A stretch of DNA of 21,645 bases from positions 1 through 21,645 of the IMG/VR virus record IMGVR_UViG_3300042691_032800. The stretch is one strand, 5' to 3'. This document shows, piece after piece, positions 9,145 through 14,772 of this stretch. Position numbers and translations under genes: made by a program. Position 1 is the stretch's first letter, and each line of letters begins with the position of its first letter. The notes below the pieces were generated by a model. That model made no database searches. It was given only the letters and a program-made list of their open reading frames with translations, and had not been told where the DNA came from. Origin of the DNA: a virus.

Positions 9145-9167
9145 TGGCGGAGGGGGTGGGATTCGAA
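9145..9167 (-). other. attP: Putative phage attachment core (attP): 3' end of a tRNA gene
   Basis: Read on the minus strand, these 23 bases are a tRNA 3' part: T-loop TTCGAAT, the T-stem 3' strand CCCAC, the acceptor 3' strand CCCCTCC, discriminator G and CCA. The upstream bases do not pair with the T-stem and there is no anticodon arm, so it is a fragment rather than a gene. The implied 5' acceptor strand GGAGGGG and discriminator G fit tRNA-Ser best. It lies 60 bases beyond the 3' end of a tyrosine integrase gene, where attP usually lies. The T-loop edge falls in the palindrome GGATTCGAATCC. Integration here would restore an intact tRNA. Confidence 0.7.
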
Positions 9168-9226
9168 TCCGTTCTTTTGGTTTCGCCCTGCATCGCGGCG
9201 TTGCAATGTGCTGATTTCCGGCCAAT

Positions 9227-10417
9227 TCACCCCCGTTTGGAAGCACCGCGTTTCATGGCGTCGCGCCCATCCTGAGAACATTTGCGCACACCGAACCATC
9301 TCCGCGCCTCATCCTTTCCCTTGGCATCATTGTAGCTCTTCTTCGCCTCGCTCTCGCTGTTTCCAGCCTCCATGGCTGTTTGACCAAGGCCGACCAGCGC
9401 GGCGCGGTAGGAGATGAAGCTGTGTCGCAGGGCGTTGGGTTTCCATCCGCCGATCAATCCGCCAAGCCGCTTGGTCTCCGGCTCGTTCCCTGATGACGGA
9501 AGGCAGGACACCAGCGGCCCGGATTTCTTCCTCACCGGATAGAGCCAGTGCCGCAGCGCCGGGAGGATCGGAATCACCCGCCGATGCCCGTTCTTGTCGG
9601 TCTCTGGCCGCATGATGATGATCGAGCGGGACCAGTGGAAATCCGACCAGTCGAGCGGCGTCTTGTCGCTCTGGGCCATCGGATAGACTTCATCGGTCCT
9701 GATCCCGGCGAACGCTCCGCAGGCCAGCCACGGCAGGAACTTTGGCGAAACCGCGCCAAGCAGAATGGCAAGCTCCTCCGGGGTGTAGGTGTCCGGGATC
9801 TTCCTTTGGCTGATGGGCTTCTCGATGCGCTCGGCTGCTGTCTTCTCACCGTGCGGCAGATACTCGCGATCCTGGCACCAGCGAAAGAAGGTGACGATTG
9901 ATCCCCGGACGTTCTTCCGGGTGCGAGGCGCGAGGCTGGCAGGTATCAGCAGGTCTGAAACCTTCACCTCCGAAATGATCCGGTCGCGGAGCGGGTCGAG
10001 GATGGACAGCCGGGACTTGAGGGTTTTGACGTTTTGCGCCGATCTCCCGCGGTTGGCTTCCTTCGCCGCAATGAATTCGTCCAGCGCCTCTCCAAGCAGC
10101 TTCTGAGGTTTCCGCTTTGATCGCCACACGAGGTATTCGTCGGCCAGTTCAAGGCCGGGATCGACGTCGAGAAGCCGCTTGATCCGGTGCAGGGTATCCA
10201 GCGGCAGGCTGTTGAAATCGACGGTCCCACGAGCAAGCTCGATGGCCTTTTCCAGCGTGTCCCGCTTCGCGTCCGCAAGCTTCGCTCTGGTGATCGAGAG
10301 TCGTTTCCCGGTCGTCGGGTGGTGGTAGTAGGCCCGCCAGTAGTCCCGGCCGGAGGGGTGTTTCCACGGCTGAACCTCCAACGCGACGGACTGGAACTTG
10401 ATTCGATGGCTTGCCAT
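9227..10417 (-). CDS. int: Tyrosine-type site-specific integrase
   Basis: This 396-residue enzyme should catalyse recombination between attP and a host tRNA gene. The N-terminal part (residues 10-110) resembles an arm-binding domain, residues 105-190 a core-binding SAM-like domain, and residues 210-380 the catalytic domain. Visible catalytic residues are Arg240 (FAGIRTDE), Arg331 and His332 (NALRHSFISY) and Tyr362 (KKSYNDAK). The usual LGH box III reads AGNS here, with Asn353 in place of His, as in many integrases I associate with Verrucomicrobiota and Planctomycetota. It is divergent from the gene cluster that starts at 10451 and its 3' end faces the att core. Only 33 bases separate the divergent starts, so the promoters must overlap the coding ends. 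Confidence 0.93.
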   Translation of the reverse strand: MASHRIKFQSVALEVQPWKHPSGRDYWRAYYHHPTTGKRLSITRAKLADAKRDTLEKAIELARGTVDFNSLPLDTLHRIKRLLDVDPGLELADEYLVWRSKRKPQKLLGEALDEFIAAKEANRGRSAQNVKTLKSRLSILDPLRDRIISEVKVSDLLIPASLAPRTRKNVRGSIVTFFRWCQDREYLPHGEKTAAERIEKPISQRKIPDTYTPEELAILLGAVSPKFLPWLACGAFAGIRTDEVYPMAQSDKTPLDWSDFHWSRSIIIMRPETDKNGHRRVIPILPALRHWLYPVRKKSGPLVSCLPSSGNEPETKRLGGLIGGWKPNALRHSFISYRAALVGLGQTAMEAGNSESEAKKSYNDAKGKDEARRWFGVRKCSQDGRDAMKRGASKRG

Positions 10418-10450
10418 GCTTGCGGCACCATGCTACACGGCGCGTCAAGA

Positions 10451-10684
10451 ATGCCGTATGCCGATCCAGAAAAAAGACGCCGGGCGAACGCTGAAAGGAT
10501 GCGGAAACGGCGGGCCGAAGGGGCCGCGTGGATCGATCCCATCAAGGAAGCCGAGCGGAAAGCCCGCTGGTATCACGGACAGGGCGGCAAGGCGAAGCTG
10601 GTCGAGGCGACAAGGCGCAGACGGCAGGCGGAAAGGGATCAGGGCTTGGCGGCGATGGTCCGGAAACTTCAGGAACCCCAATGA
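10451..10684 (+). CDS. Small basic phage protein of unknown function
   Basis: The chosen start gives 77 residues beginning MPYADPEKRRRANAERMRKR, a highly basic helical opening common in small phage proteins near HNH or replication genes but without assigned function. An earlier in-frame ATG at 10406 would overlap the divergent integrase and is less likely. The whole protein is rich in Arg, Lys and Ala and is predicted to be helical. It ends with an ATGA overlap on the next gene, so it opens a coupled four-gene cassette. Nucleic-acid binding is plausible from charge alone. Confidence 0.6.
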   Translation: MPYADPEKRRRANAERMRKRRAEGAAWIDPIKEAERKARWYHGQGGKAKLVEATRRRRQAERDQGLAAMVRKLQEPQ

Positions 10685-11325
10685 AACACGACTACTTGCA
10701 GGCGGCCGGTCGGCCGGACATGACGATACCGGCGGATGTGAAGGAACGCTTCCGGGCGGGACTGCGGTTGCTCGATGCCGCCGCGGCGAACGTGGCGGAG
10801 GCCGGGAATCTGTTTGCCGGGATTCCGGATGAAATCTGGTCCGGTCTGATCGCGGAAGCGCCGCCACCGATGCGCAGGACGCTCGGATACGTCCGATCGG
10901 TGGGGGAGGGGAAGATGATCCCGCAACTGGCCACGGCGGCGGGAGAGGCGATCGTGAGGCTCAGGGCGCTGCCAGTGGCCGACCAACAGAGACTTTGGGC
11001 AAACCCGGTCGAGATGTTCGCGCCTGGGCGAATCGGCCGGCATGCGAAATACATGCGGTTCGTCACGGAAATGGACGGGGATGAGGTCAAGCGGGCGTTC
11101 GCGCGGGAAGGAACCGGGTGGAAGCTCCGGAGCTACGATGAACAGCGGGCGTGGGTGGCGGAACAGGAGGCCGTGAAAGAGCCTCAGAAGCCCAAGGGGG
11201 TTGACCGGCCCGGACGGTGGGCGGTTCGAGGCGGGAAGGTGATCGTGGCCCCGGCTAAGGCATCGGCCGGGTTGACACGACGGGATCTCGAAATGATGCT
11301 GCGGGATCTGGAGGAGGAGGCATGA
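10681..11325 (+). CDS. Unknown phage protein (214 aa), lysogeny-region cassette
   Basis: I do not recognise a family. The start at 10681 overlaps the previous stop by ATGA and has AGGA upstream. Residues 15-110 are a helical Ala/Leu-rich region (VKERFRAGLRLLDAAAANVA, then LPVADQQRLWANPVEM). Residues 110-150 contain RIGRHAKYMRFVTEMDGDEV. The C-terminal part is basic and ends in a helix with DLEMMLRDLEEEA. The protein has no membrane segment or signal peptide. Its position between integrase and repressor, in a cassette with two small membrane proteins, is typical of genes that alter the lysogen or exclude other phages. That role is an inference. Confidence 0.7.
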   Translation: MKHDYLQAAGRPDMTIPADVKERFRAGLRLLDAAAANVAEAGNLFAGIPDEIWSGLIAEAPPPMRRTLGYVRSVGEGKMIPQLATAAGEAIVRLRALPVADQQRLWANPVEMFAPGRIGRHAKYMRFVTEMDGDEVKRAFAREGTGWKLRSYDEQRAWVAEQEAVKEPQKPKGVDRPGRWAVRGGKVIVAPAKASAGLTRRDLEMMLRDLEEEA

Positions 11326-11537
11326 GCACTGGAATCAAAACCTGCATCGTGTTGCTTGCGCCCTGCATGATCGTCGCGTGTTTCGTGCCGGAAATACGGG
11401 TTGGAGTGTTGTCTTCGGGGGTTTTGCTGCTGGTGGTGATCTGGCAAGAGGCGTCCGCCATGCAGAGGCGAATCAACAGGTTGGAGTCAGACTGGAAAAA
11501 AGAGACGGGGCATAAACATTGGCCCGATTTTGAATGA
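11322..11537 (+). CDS. Small two-helix membrane protein
   Basis: This 71-residue protein begins with an ATGA overlap and a strong GGAGG ribosome site. It has two hydrophobic segments (about residues 5-22, KTCIVLLAPCMIVACFV, and 27-43, VGVLSSGVLLLVVIW), then a short charged helix (QRRINRLESDWKKE). It may place the preceding unknown protein or another partner at the membrane. It is also compatible with a superinfection-exclusion or holin-like peptide. There is no diagnostic motif. Confidence 0.6.
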   Translation: MSTGIKTCIVLLAPCMIVACFVPEIRVGVLSSGVLLLVVIWQEASAMQRRINRLESDWKKETGHKHWPDFE

Positions 11538-11620
11538 GAACGTGGACGGTGTATGACCTGCTTCTAGGTCTCGCCATCGTCGCGATTCTGGCGCTGGTCC
11601 GATGGCTCTCAGGCCAATAG
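11534..11620 (+). CDS. Single-helix membrane peptide (28 aa)
   Basis: The peptide starts with an ATGA overlap on the previous gene and consists of a short polar N-terminus, one hydrophobic helix (LLLGLAIVAILALV) and RWLSGQ. It ends inside the 3' end of the convergent repressor gene, with 12 bases shared. The coupled start and clean membrane-spanning pattern support it as a real small gene, though chance cannot be excluded at this size. Confidence 0.45.
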   Translation: MRTWTVYDLLLGLAIVAILALVRWLSGQ

Positions 11621-12052
11621 CTCGAGCACCAGCCGCGCGACCTTCCCCGGCTTGTCCTCGTTCGCGTAGGCGATGCGGATGATCTCATTGCCGATGGCGG
11701 CCATCTGCTCGGTGGGAATGAATTTCGGCGTGTAAACCGTTTCCTTCATCGCGACTTGAAGAGCCGTCGCGACGCTTGCAAAAGCGGGGCTTCTGTCGAA
11801 TTCGGCCGCAAGCTGCATGCCCTTGGCGCTGACCTGTGTATCGTCCACCCGGCGAAGCGTGAAAAACTCGATGTCGAGAATCCTCATCAGCTTTTCAGCG
11901 TGATCGTCTGACAGGGTTTTCAACTGGCCGTTGAGCAAGCGGGTTGCCCACGACTTGCTGAGGCCCATTTGCTCGGCGAGCCAAACCTTGTTTTGCTTCT
12001 TCCTGCGTAACCCTTGGAGGATCAGCGCCTTAACGTTTTCGTTGATGTTCAT
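11609..12052 (-). CDS. Phage repressor, CI-like with helix-turn-helix
   Basis: A 147-residue protein is obtained from ATG 12052; longer in-frame starts would run through the operator region and are rejected. Residues 20-45 form an XRE/lambda-type helix-turn-helix (KVWLAEQMGLSKSWATRLLNGQ). The C-terminal half is helical and lacks the Ser/Lys autoprotease site of LexA-like repressors, so induction may be by an antirepressor or another route. It is transcribed leftward, divergent from the small gene at 12153, with palindromic operators between them. This is the classic arrangement of a lysis-lysogeny switch. The gene shares its last 12 bases with the convergent cassette. Confidence 0.8.
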   Translation of the reverse strand: MNINENVKALILQGLRRKKQNKVWLAEQMGLSKSWATRLLNGQLKTLSDDHAEKLMRILDIEFFTLRRVDDTQVSAKGMQLAAEFDRSPAFASVATALQVAMKETVYTPKFIPTEQMAAIGNEIIRIAYANEDKPGKVARLVLELLA

Positions 12053-12062
12053 GGCAGAGTGT

Positions 12063-12090
12063 AGAATAAAAAAGTTTGCGAGTTGCGCAA
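12063..12090 (-). promoter_or_regulatory. Candidate repressor promoter, nearly leaderless
   Basis: On the minus strand TTGCGC (12090-12085) and TATTCT (12068-12063) are separated by 16 bases. A transcript would start around 12056, only a few bases before the repressor ATG at 12052. A leaderless repressor mRNA is known for lambda cI from pRM, so this is a plausible parallel. The -35 overlaps the proximal operator, which would allow autoregulation. The element matches consensus only partly. Confidence 0.35.
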
Positions 12091-12124
12091 CTTTTTTCTT
12101 GAAAGCGGTTGCGGGTTGCGCAAC
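12081..12124. promoter_or_regulatory. Paired palindromic operators of the lysogeny switch
   Basis: The perfect palindrome AGTTGCGCAACT lies at 12081-12092 and the same ten-base core GTTGCGCAAC recurs at 12115-12124. Their centres are 33 bases apart, close to three helical turns, so two repressor dimers would lie on the same face. Each palindrome is preceded by an extra related half-site (GTTTGCG at 12074, GTTGCG at 12108). The location between divergent repressor and cro-position genes makes binding by one or both proteins likely. Confidence 0.65.
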
Positions 12125-12152
12125 TCCTAACCCCGTCAACGCGACCGAACAC

Positions 12153-12335
12153 ATGAAGCAAATCATACTTACAGCACCAGTCGATCCCTCGGTTCAGAAG
12201 AAGGTCCGGGAGAAAGCCAAGTCACACAATGTCCCGATCCGCGTCCTTTGCGCGATGCTCATCAAGCAGGGCCTCAAGGATCTCGACGCCGGGCGAATCG
12301 AAATCTCCAAGCCCGGAATCAACCCCGTTCGCTAA
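12153..12335 (+). CDS. Small cro-position protein, ribbon-helix-helix-like
   Basis: The 60-residue protein reads as a short strand (KQIILTAPV), helix (PSVQKKVREKAKSH), turn and second helix (PIRVLCAMLIKQGLKDL), the layout of ribbon-helix-helix DNA-binding proteins. It is divergent from the repressor and lies just beyond the paired operators, so it is the candidate Cro-equivalent or an early regulator. ATG 12153 is preferred over upstream in-frame starts that would overlap the operators and the repressor. There is no ribosome site; the leader is C/A-rich. Confidence 0.6.
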   Translation: MKQIILTAPVDPSVQKKVREKAKSHNVPIRVLCAMLIKQGLKDLDAGRIEISKPGINPVR

Positions 12336-12354
12336 CCCCTCACCGACCGATTCA

Positions 12355-12624
12355 ATGAAACCCCGCTCCGTCCGATTCAGGGAGAAGGCGAAGGGCTTCG
12401 GCCTGTTCTCCTTCGTGTTCCTCATGTGCGCCGTCCTTGGCGGTTCACTCGGCTACGTGTGCCAGGCATCCGATTGGATCGGCATGGCCCTGACGCTCTA
12501 CGCGATGGCGGTCCTGATGTTCATCGCCTCCATCGCCCTCTTCGTTGACATGCTCGACGCCTACCGGGTTTCCGAGAGCGAAGAGTATTGGGAATCGAAG
12601 TATCCGGCGAACTATCACCATTAA
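12355..12624 (+). CDS. Small membrane protein with two transmembrane helices
   Basis: The 89-residue protein has a basic N-terminus (KPRSVRFREKAKG), two hydrophobic segments (about residues 15-34 and 42-65, including ALTLYAMAVLMFIASIALFV) and an acidic C-terminus (SESEEYWESKYPANYHH). It is the first gene after the cro-position gene in the early rightward direction. The function is unknown. Superinfection exclusion or host takeover roles are typical of such early membrane proteins but unproven here. The start at 12355 removes an upstream in-frame extension inside the previous gene. Confidence 0.65.
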   Translation: MKPRSVRFREKAKGFGLFSFVFLMCAVLGGSLGYVCQASDWIGMALTLYAMAVLMFIASIALFVDMLDAYRVSESEEYWESKYPANYHH

Positions 12625-12682
12625 CCCTTTCCCTCGCGCCGTGGCCGGGGGTGACGTTCCGGCTTAAAACGAACCGTCAACG

Positions 12683-12748
12683 ATGCAGTCAGCAATCAGG
12701 ATGAAAATGGAACACGGCGCGGGGAACCCCTCAACAGACACAAAATGA
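12683..12748 (+). CDS. Possible 21-aa leader peptide
   Basis: A short frame (MQSAIRMKMEHGAGNPSTDTK) ends with an ATGA overlap on the start of the next gene. It could couple translation of that gene. The size allows chance occurrence, and its only support is the coupling pattern seen elsewhere in this phage. The rest of 12625-12744 holds no other gene that I can see. Confidence 0.2.
   Translation: MQSAIRMKMEHGAGNPSTDTK
12733..12744 (+). promoter_or_regulatory. Leader motif copy (AACAGACACAAA)
   Basis: This is a degenerate copy of the leader GATAGACACAAACCAA found before other sub-operon-first genes of this phage. Here it directly abuts ATG 12745. Confidence 0.3.
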
Positions 12749-12999
12749 TAACTCTCACGAAAGAACAGGAAAAGGCACTTCTCGATTCCGCGAAGTCCGA
12801 ACTGGTTCGGCACCTGATCAAGACTCGCGGCAAGGAACTGGAACTGCTGGAAGCGTTCGAGGTTTCCGGAATCCTGAGACTGGACCGCAGGACATGGGAA
12901 AAGTCGATTCCGCGAGTCACCATCGCGCCGGGAGTTTATCGCTACCAAATGGCCGATGTCGTGAAGTTCATCGACGATAGAAAGGAACGGAAGCCATGA
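12745..12999 (+). CDS. Excisionase-like small DNA-binding protein
   Basis: The 84 residues begin with a helical segment (KEQEKALLDSAKSELVRHLI). A winged-helix pattern typical of excisionase or MerR-like HTH_17 proteins follows: EAFEVSGILRLDRRTWEKSI, a short wing, then GVYRYQMADVVKFIDD. Such proteins bend DNA at att sites or act as small regulators. The integrase upstream lacks any other visible excisionase, so this is the best candidate, although it lies about 2.3 kb from int. It overlaps the next small gene by ATGA. Confidence 0.55.
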   Translation: MITLTKEQEKALLDSAKSELVRHLIKTRGKELELLEAFEVSGILRLDRRTWEKSIPRVTIAPGVYRYQMADVVKFIDDRKERKP

Positions 13000-13139
13000 A
13001 TGATTCCGCCATCGTGAGAACTTACAGCGACGATGCCCTGAAAGGCATCATCCGCGACCTGACCAACAGCGGCGAATGGCCGTCAAGGCTCCGGGCCGCA
13101 TCCATCGAACTCCAACGGCGGAGGGCAATCCGCCGATGA
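12996..13139 (+). CDS. Small hypothetical protein (47 aa)
   Basis: It begins with an ATGA overlap on the excisionase-like gene and has AGGA upstream. The sequence contains YSDDALKGIIRDLTNSGEWP, then a basic helix (LRAASIELQRRRAIRR). The pattern resembles short helical phage proteins of unknown function. It ends with an ATGA overlap on a further micro-ORF. Confidence 0.55.
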   Translation: MNDSAIVRTYSDDALKGIIRDLTNSGEWPSRLRAASIELQRRRAIRR

Positions 13140-13192
13140 ACCATTTCCCCGCCTGCCGTGAAGTGATGTGTCGGGGGGCACAGCCAACATGA
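13136..13192 (+). CDS. Possible micro-ORF (18 aa)
   Basis: The frame encodes MNHFPACREVMCRGAQPT and is ATGA-coupled at both ends (13136 with the previous stop, 13189 with the next start). Its DNA contains the left arm of a strong hairpin, so translation would open that structure. It may be a regulatory leader rather than a functional protein. Confidence 0.25.
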   Translation: MNHFPACREVMCRGAQPT

Positions 13193-13208
13193 ACCGGCAG
13201 GCGGGAAA
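13144..13208 (+). other. Strong stem-loop A upstream of the recombination operon
   Basis: The left arm (13144-13158, TTTCCCCGCCTGCCG) pairs with the right arm (13195-13208, CGGCAGGCGGGAAA) over 14 base pairs with one bulged C. The 36-base loop contains a weaker TGTG/CACA hairpin around a GGGGGG run. No T-run follows, so it is not an ordinary intrinsic terminator. No riboswitch class is recognised. Confidence 0.5.
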
Positions 13209-13254
13209 CACAACGGGGCGGATGGGATGCCCGGCAACGCCATCCTCAGTCTGA
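13189..13254 (+). CDS. Possible micro-ORF (21 aa)
   Basis: The frame begins with an ATGA overlap on the 18-residue frame and encodes MNRQAGNTTGRMGCPATPSSV. It spans the right arm of stem-loop A and the left arm of stem-loop B. It is as likely to be a translated leader or chance frame as a functional peptide. Confidence 0.2.
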   Translation: MNRQAGNTTGRMGCPATPSSV

Positions 13255-13278
13255 GAAAGCTGCTACTGCATCCGCCCC
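13215..13278 (+). other. Strong stem-loop B with internal hairpins
   Basis: GGGGCGGATG at 13215-13224 pairs perfectly with CATCCGCCCC at 13269-13278. The 44-base interior contains a second possible hairpin (GGATG at 13225 with CATCC at 13241) and a CTC/GAG hairpin near 13246-13255. The result is a multibranched element about 30 bases before ATG 13308. It looks like a structured regulatory RNA; no known class is recognised. Confidence 0.5.
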
Positions 13279-13292
13279 ACCACTCTCCAACC

Positions 13293-13307
13293 GATAGACA
13301 CAAACCA
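13293..13307 (+). promoter_or_regulatory. Leader motif copy (GATAGACACAAACCA)
   Basis: This copy directly abuts ATG 13308 of a sub-operon-first gene that has no Shine-Dalgarno site. The same leader is found before 15972, 17137 and, in degenerate form, 12745 and 20468. Confidence 0.45.
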
Positions 13308-14267
13308 ATGACACAAGCACTGACTACCAACCAATCCACCGGCGCACTCGTTCAGACCGAATCGAGCCGCGCCATTCAAGAAGTTCAAGCCGCGATGGTC
13401 ATCGCCAAGCGGTTTCCTCGCGATGAGAAATCCGCACTCGATAGAATCCTGAACGCATGCAGCCGCCAAAGCCTCGCCGAACAGGCGCTTTACACCTATG
13501 GCCGTGGCGGCACCGACATCAGCGGTCCTTCGATCCGCCTTGCCGAAGCCATCGCGCAGCAGTGGGGCAACCTTCAATTCGGCATTCGCGAGCTTGAACA
13601 GCGCAACGGCGAATCGACCGTGGAAGCCTTCGCGTGGGATGTTGAAACCAACACCAGGCAGGTGAAGATTTTCCAAGTCCCGCATGTCCGATACTCGAAA
13701 AGCAAGGGCAACACGCCGCTTTCCGACCCACGCGACATTTACGAGCTTGTGGCGAATCAGGGAAGCCGCCGCCTTCGCGCCTGCATCTTGGGCGTGATCC
13801 CCGGCGACATCGTTGAGGAGGCCGTAAGGCAGTGTGACGCCACGCTTTCAGCTTCTGCGGACAACGGCCCGGAGGCACAAAAGAAGATCCTCGAAGCGTT
13901 CAAGAGCCACGGCGTGACGAAGGAACAGATTGAAAAGCGGATTCAGCGGAGGATTGACGCCATCACCCCCGCGCAGGTGATCCAGCTTCGGAAAATCGCC
14001 ATCTCGATCAGGGACGGAATGAGTTCGCCGGCCGACTGGTTTGAGGGAATCGCTTCTGAATCGGGAGGCAAGCCCGTAGGCGATTCCAACCCCTTCGACA
14101 AGTTCCCGGACACCGTTCCGCCGGAACCCGAGAAACAGCCTGCCAAGCGCGGGAAGAAGGAAGAGCCGAAGCCCGAGCCGGAAGCACCAGCGCCGGGAAT
14201 GCACGACAACCTTGACGAAATGCCGGATCAGCCATGGGGCGATGAAGAGGGGGAGGTGAAGCCATGA
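13308..14267 (+). CDS. Putative single-strand annealing recombination protein
   Basis: I cannot name a RecT, Erf or Red-beta family from motifs. However, this 319-residue protein sits three genes before a YqaJ-type exonuclease, the usual partner of phage annealing proteins. The core (about residues 15-230) contains ISGPSIRLAEAIAQQWGN, VEAFAWDVETNTRQVKIFQV and LVANQGSRRLRACILGVIPG, a conserved phage pattern I remember without a firm function. The C-terminal tail (about residues 260-319) is a low-complexity Pro/Glu/Lys linker ending in an acidic DEMPDQPWGDEEGE stretch, reminiscent of SSB-type interaction tails. The start at 13308 is used; an upstream ATG at 13227 lies inside stem-loop B. The next gene overlaps by ATGA. 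Confidence 0.6.
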   Translation: MTQALTTNQSTGALVQTESSRAIQEVQAAMVIAKRFPRDEKSALDRILNACSRQSLAEQALYTYGRGGTDISGPSIRLAEAIAQQWGNLQFGIRELEQRNGESTVEAFAWDVETNTRQVKIFQVPHVRYSKSKGNTPLSDPRDIYELVANQGSRRLRACILGVIPGDIVEEAVRQCDATLSASADNGPEAQKKILEAFKSHGVTKEQIEKRIQRRIDAITPAQVIQLRKIAISIRDGMSSPADWFEGIASESGGKPVGDSNPFDKFPDTVPPEPEKQPAKRGKKEEPKPEPEAPAPGMHDNLDEMPDQPWGDEEGEVKP

Positions 14268-14623
14268 GCCTTCTCGTTGACGCACTGCGCAAGATCGCCA
14301 ACCCGGAGAATGACCGGGTGAACGAACCCGTCGCCGCGGCCATCGCCGAATCCGCCCTGAAAGCGCTGGCCGCTGAACAGGGTTTGATTTCCTCCGATCT
14401 GCTCCGTGATGTCCGGTGTGAAATCCCGGATCTAATCGAGAACGTCGGCGAAGTCTCAGCCATGCTTTACGAGGCGATTGAGGCGGTTGACGAGAACAAC
14501 CTGAAAGGTGCCCGCGTCGTCGCCGGAGACACGCTCGAAAGCCTCACCCGGCTGGAATCAACCGTTTCAGAGATGGCTTCCAACGTGGTCAAGTGGATTC
14601 AATGGGTAGAGGAGGGCGCATGA
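14264..14623 (+). CDS. Small helical protein of the recombination operon (119 aa)
   Basis: It is ATGA-coupled to the annealing-protein gene with a GGAGG ribosome site. The sequence is helical and acidic (ENDRVNEPVAAAIAESALKA, then AMLYEAIEAVDENN), with no membrane segment or known motif. Function is unknown. Its fixed position between annealing protein and exonuclease suggests an accessory recombination role. Confidence 0.65.
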   Translation: MSLLVDALRKIANPENDRVNEPVAAAIAESALKALAAEQGLISSDLLRDVRCEIPDLIENVGEVSAMLYEAIEAVDENNLKGARVVAGDTLESLTRLESTVSEMASNVVKWIQWVEEGA

Positions 14624-14772
14624 ACCCGGCGCAAGGACTCAACCAATACCGCCTCGACACGCTGGAAGAGATGCTGGCGAGTTACGAGAAGATCAAAAAG
14701 CCGTCCCCATGGGACATTTCACGCCGCGAGGCGATCAGGGCGGAAATCCGTAGGAGAAAGGAAAAAGCATGA
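14620..14772 (+). CDS. Small basic helical protein (50 aa)
   Basis: ATGA overlaps at both ends and a GGAGG site before the start support a real coupled gene. The sequence is a helix-rich short protein (YRLDTLEEMLASYEKIKK, then SRREAIRAEIRRRKEKA). No function is assignable. Confidence 0.6.
   Translation: MNPAQGLNQYRLDTLEEMLASYEKIKKPSPWDISRREAIRAEIRRRKEKA

Noticed and set aside
9145-9230. A complete tRNA gene on the minus strand
   Set aside because: Only the T-loop to CCA part is present. The T-stem 5' strand does not pair, and no anticodon arm or 5' acceptor strand is found.
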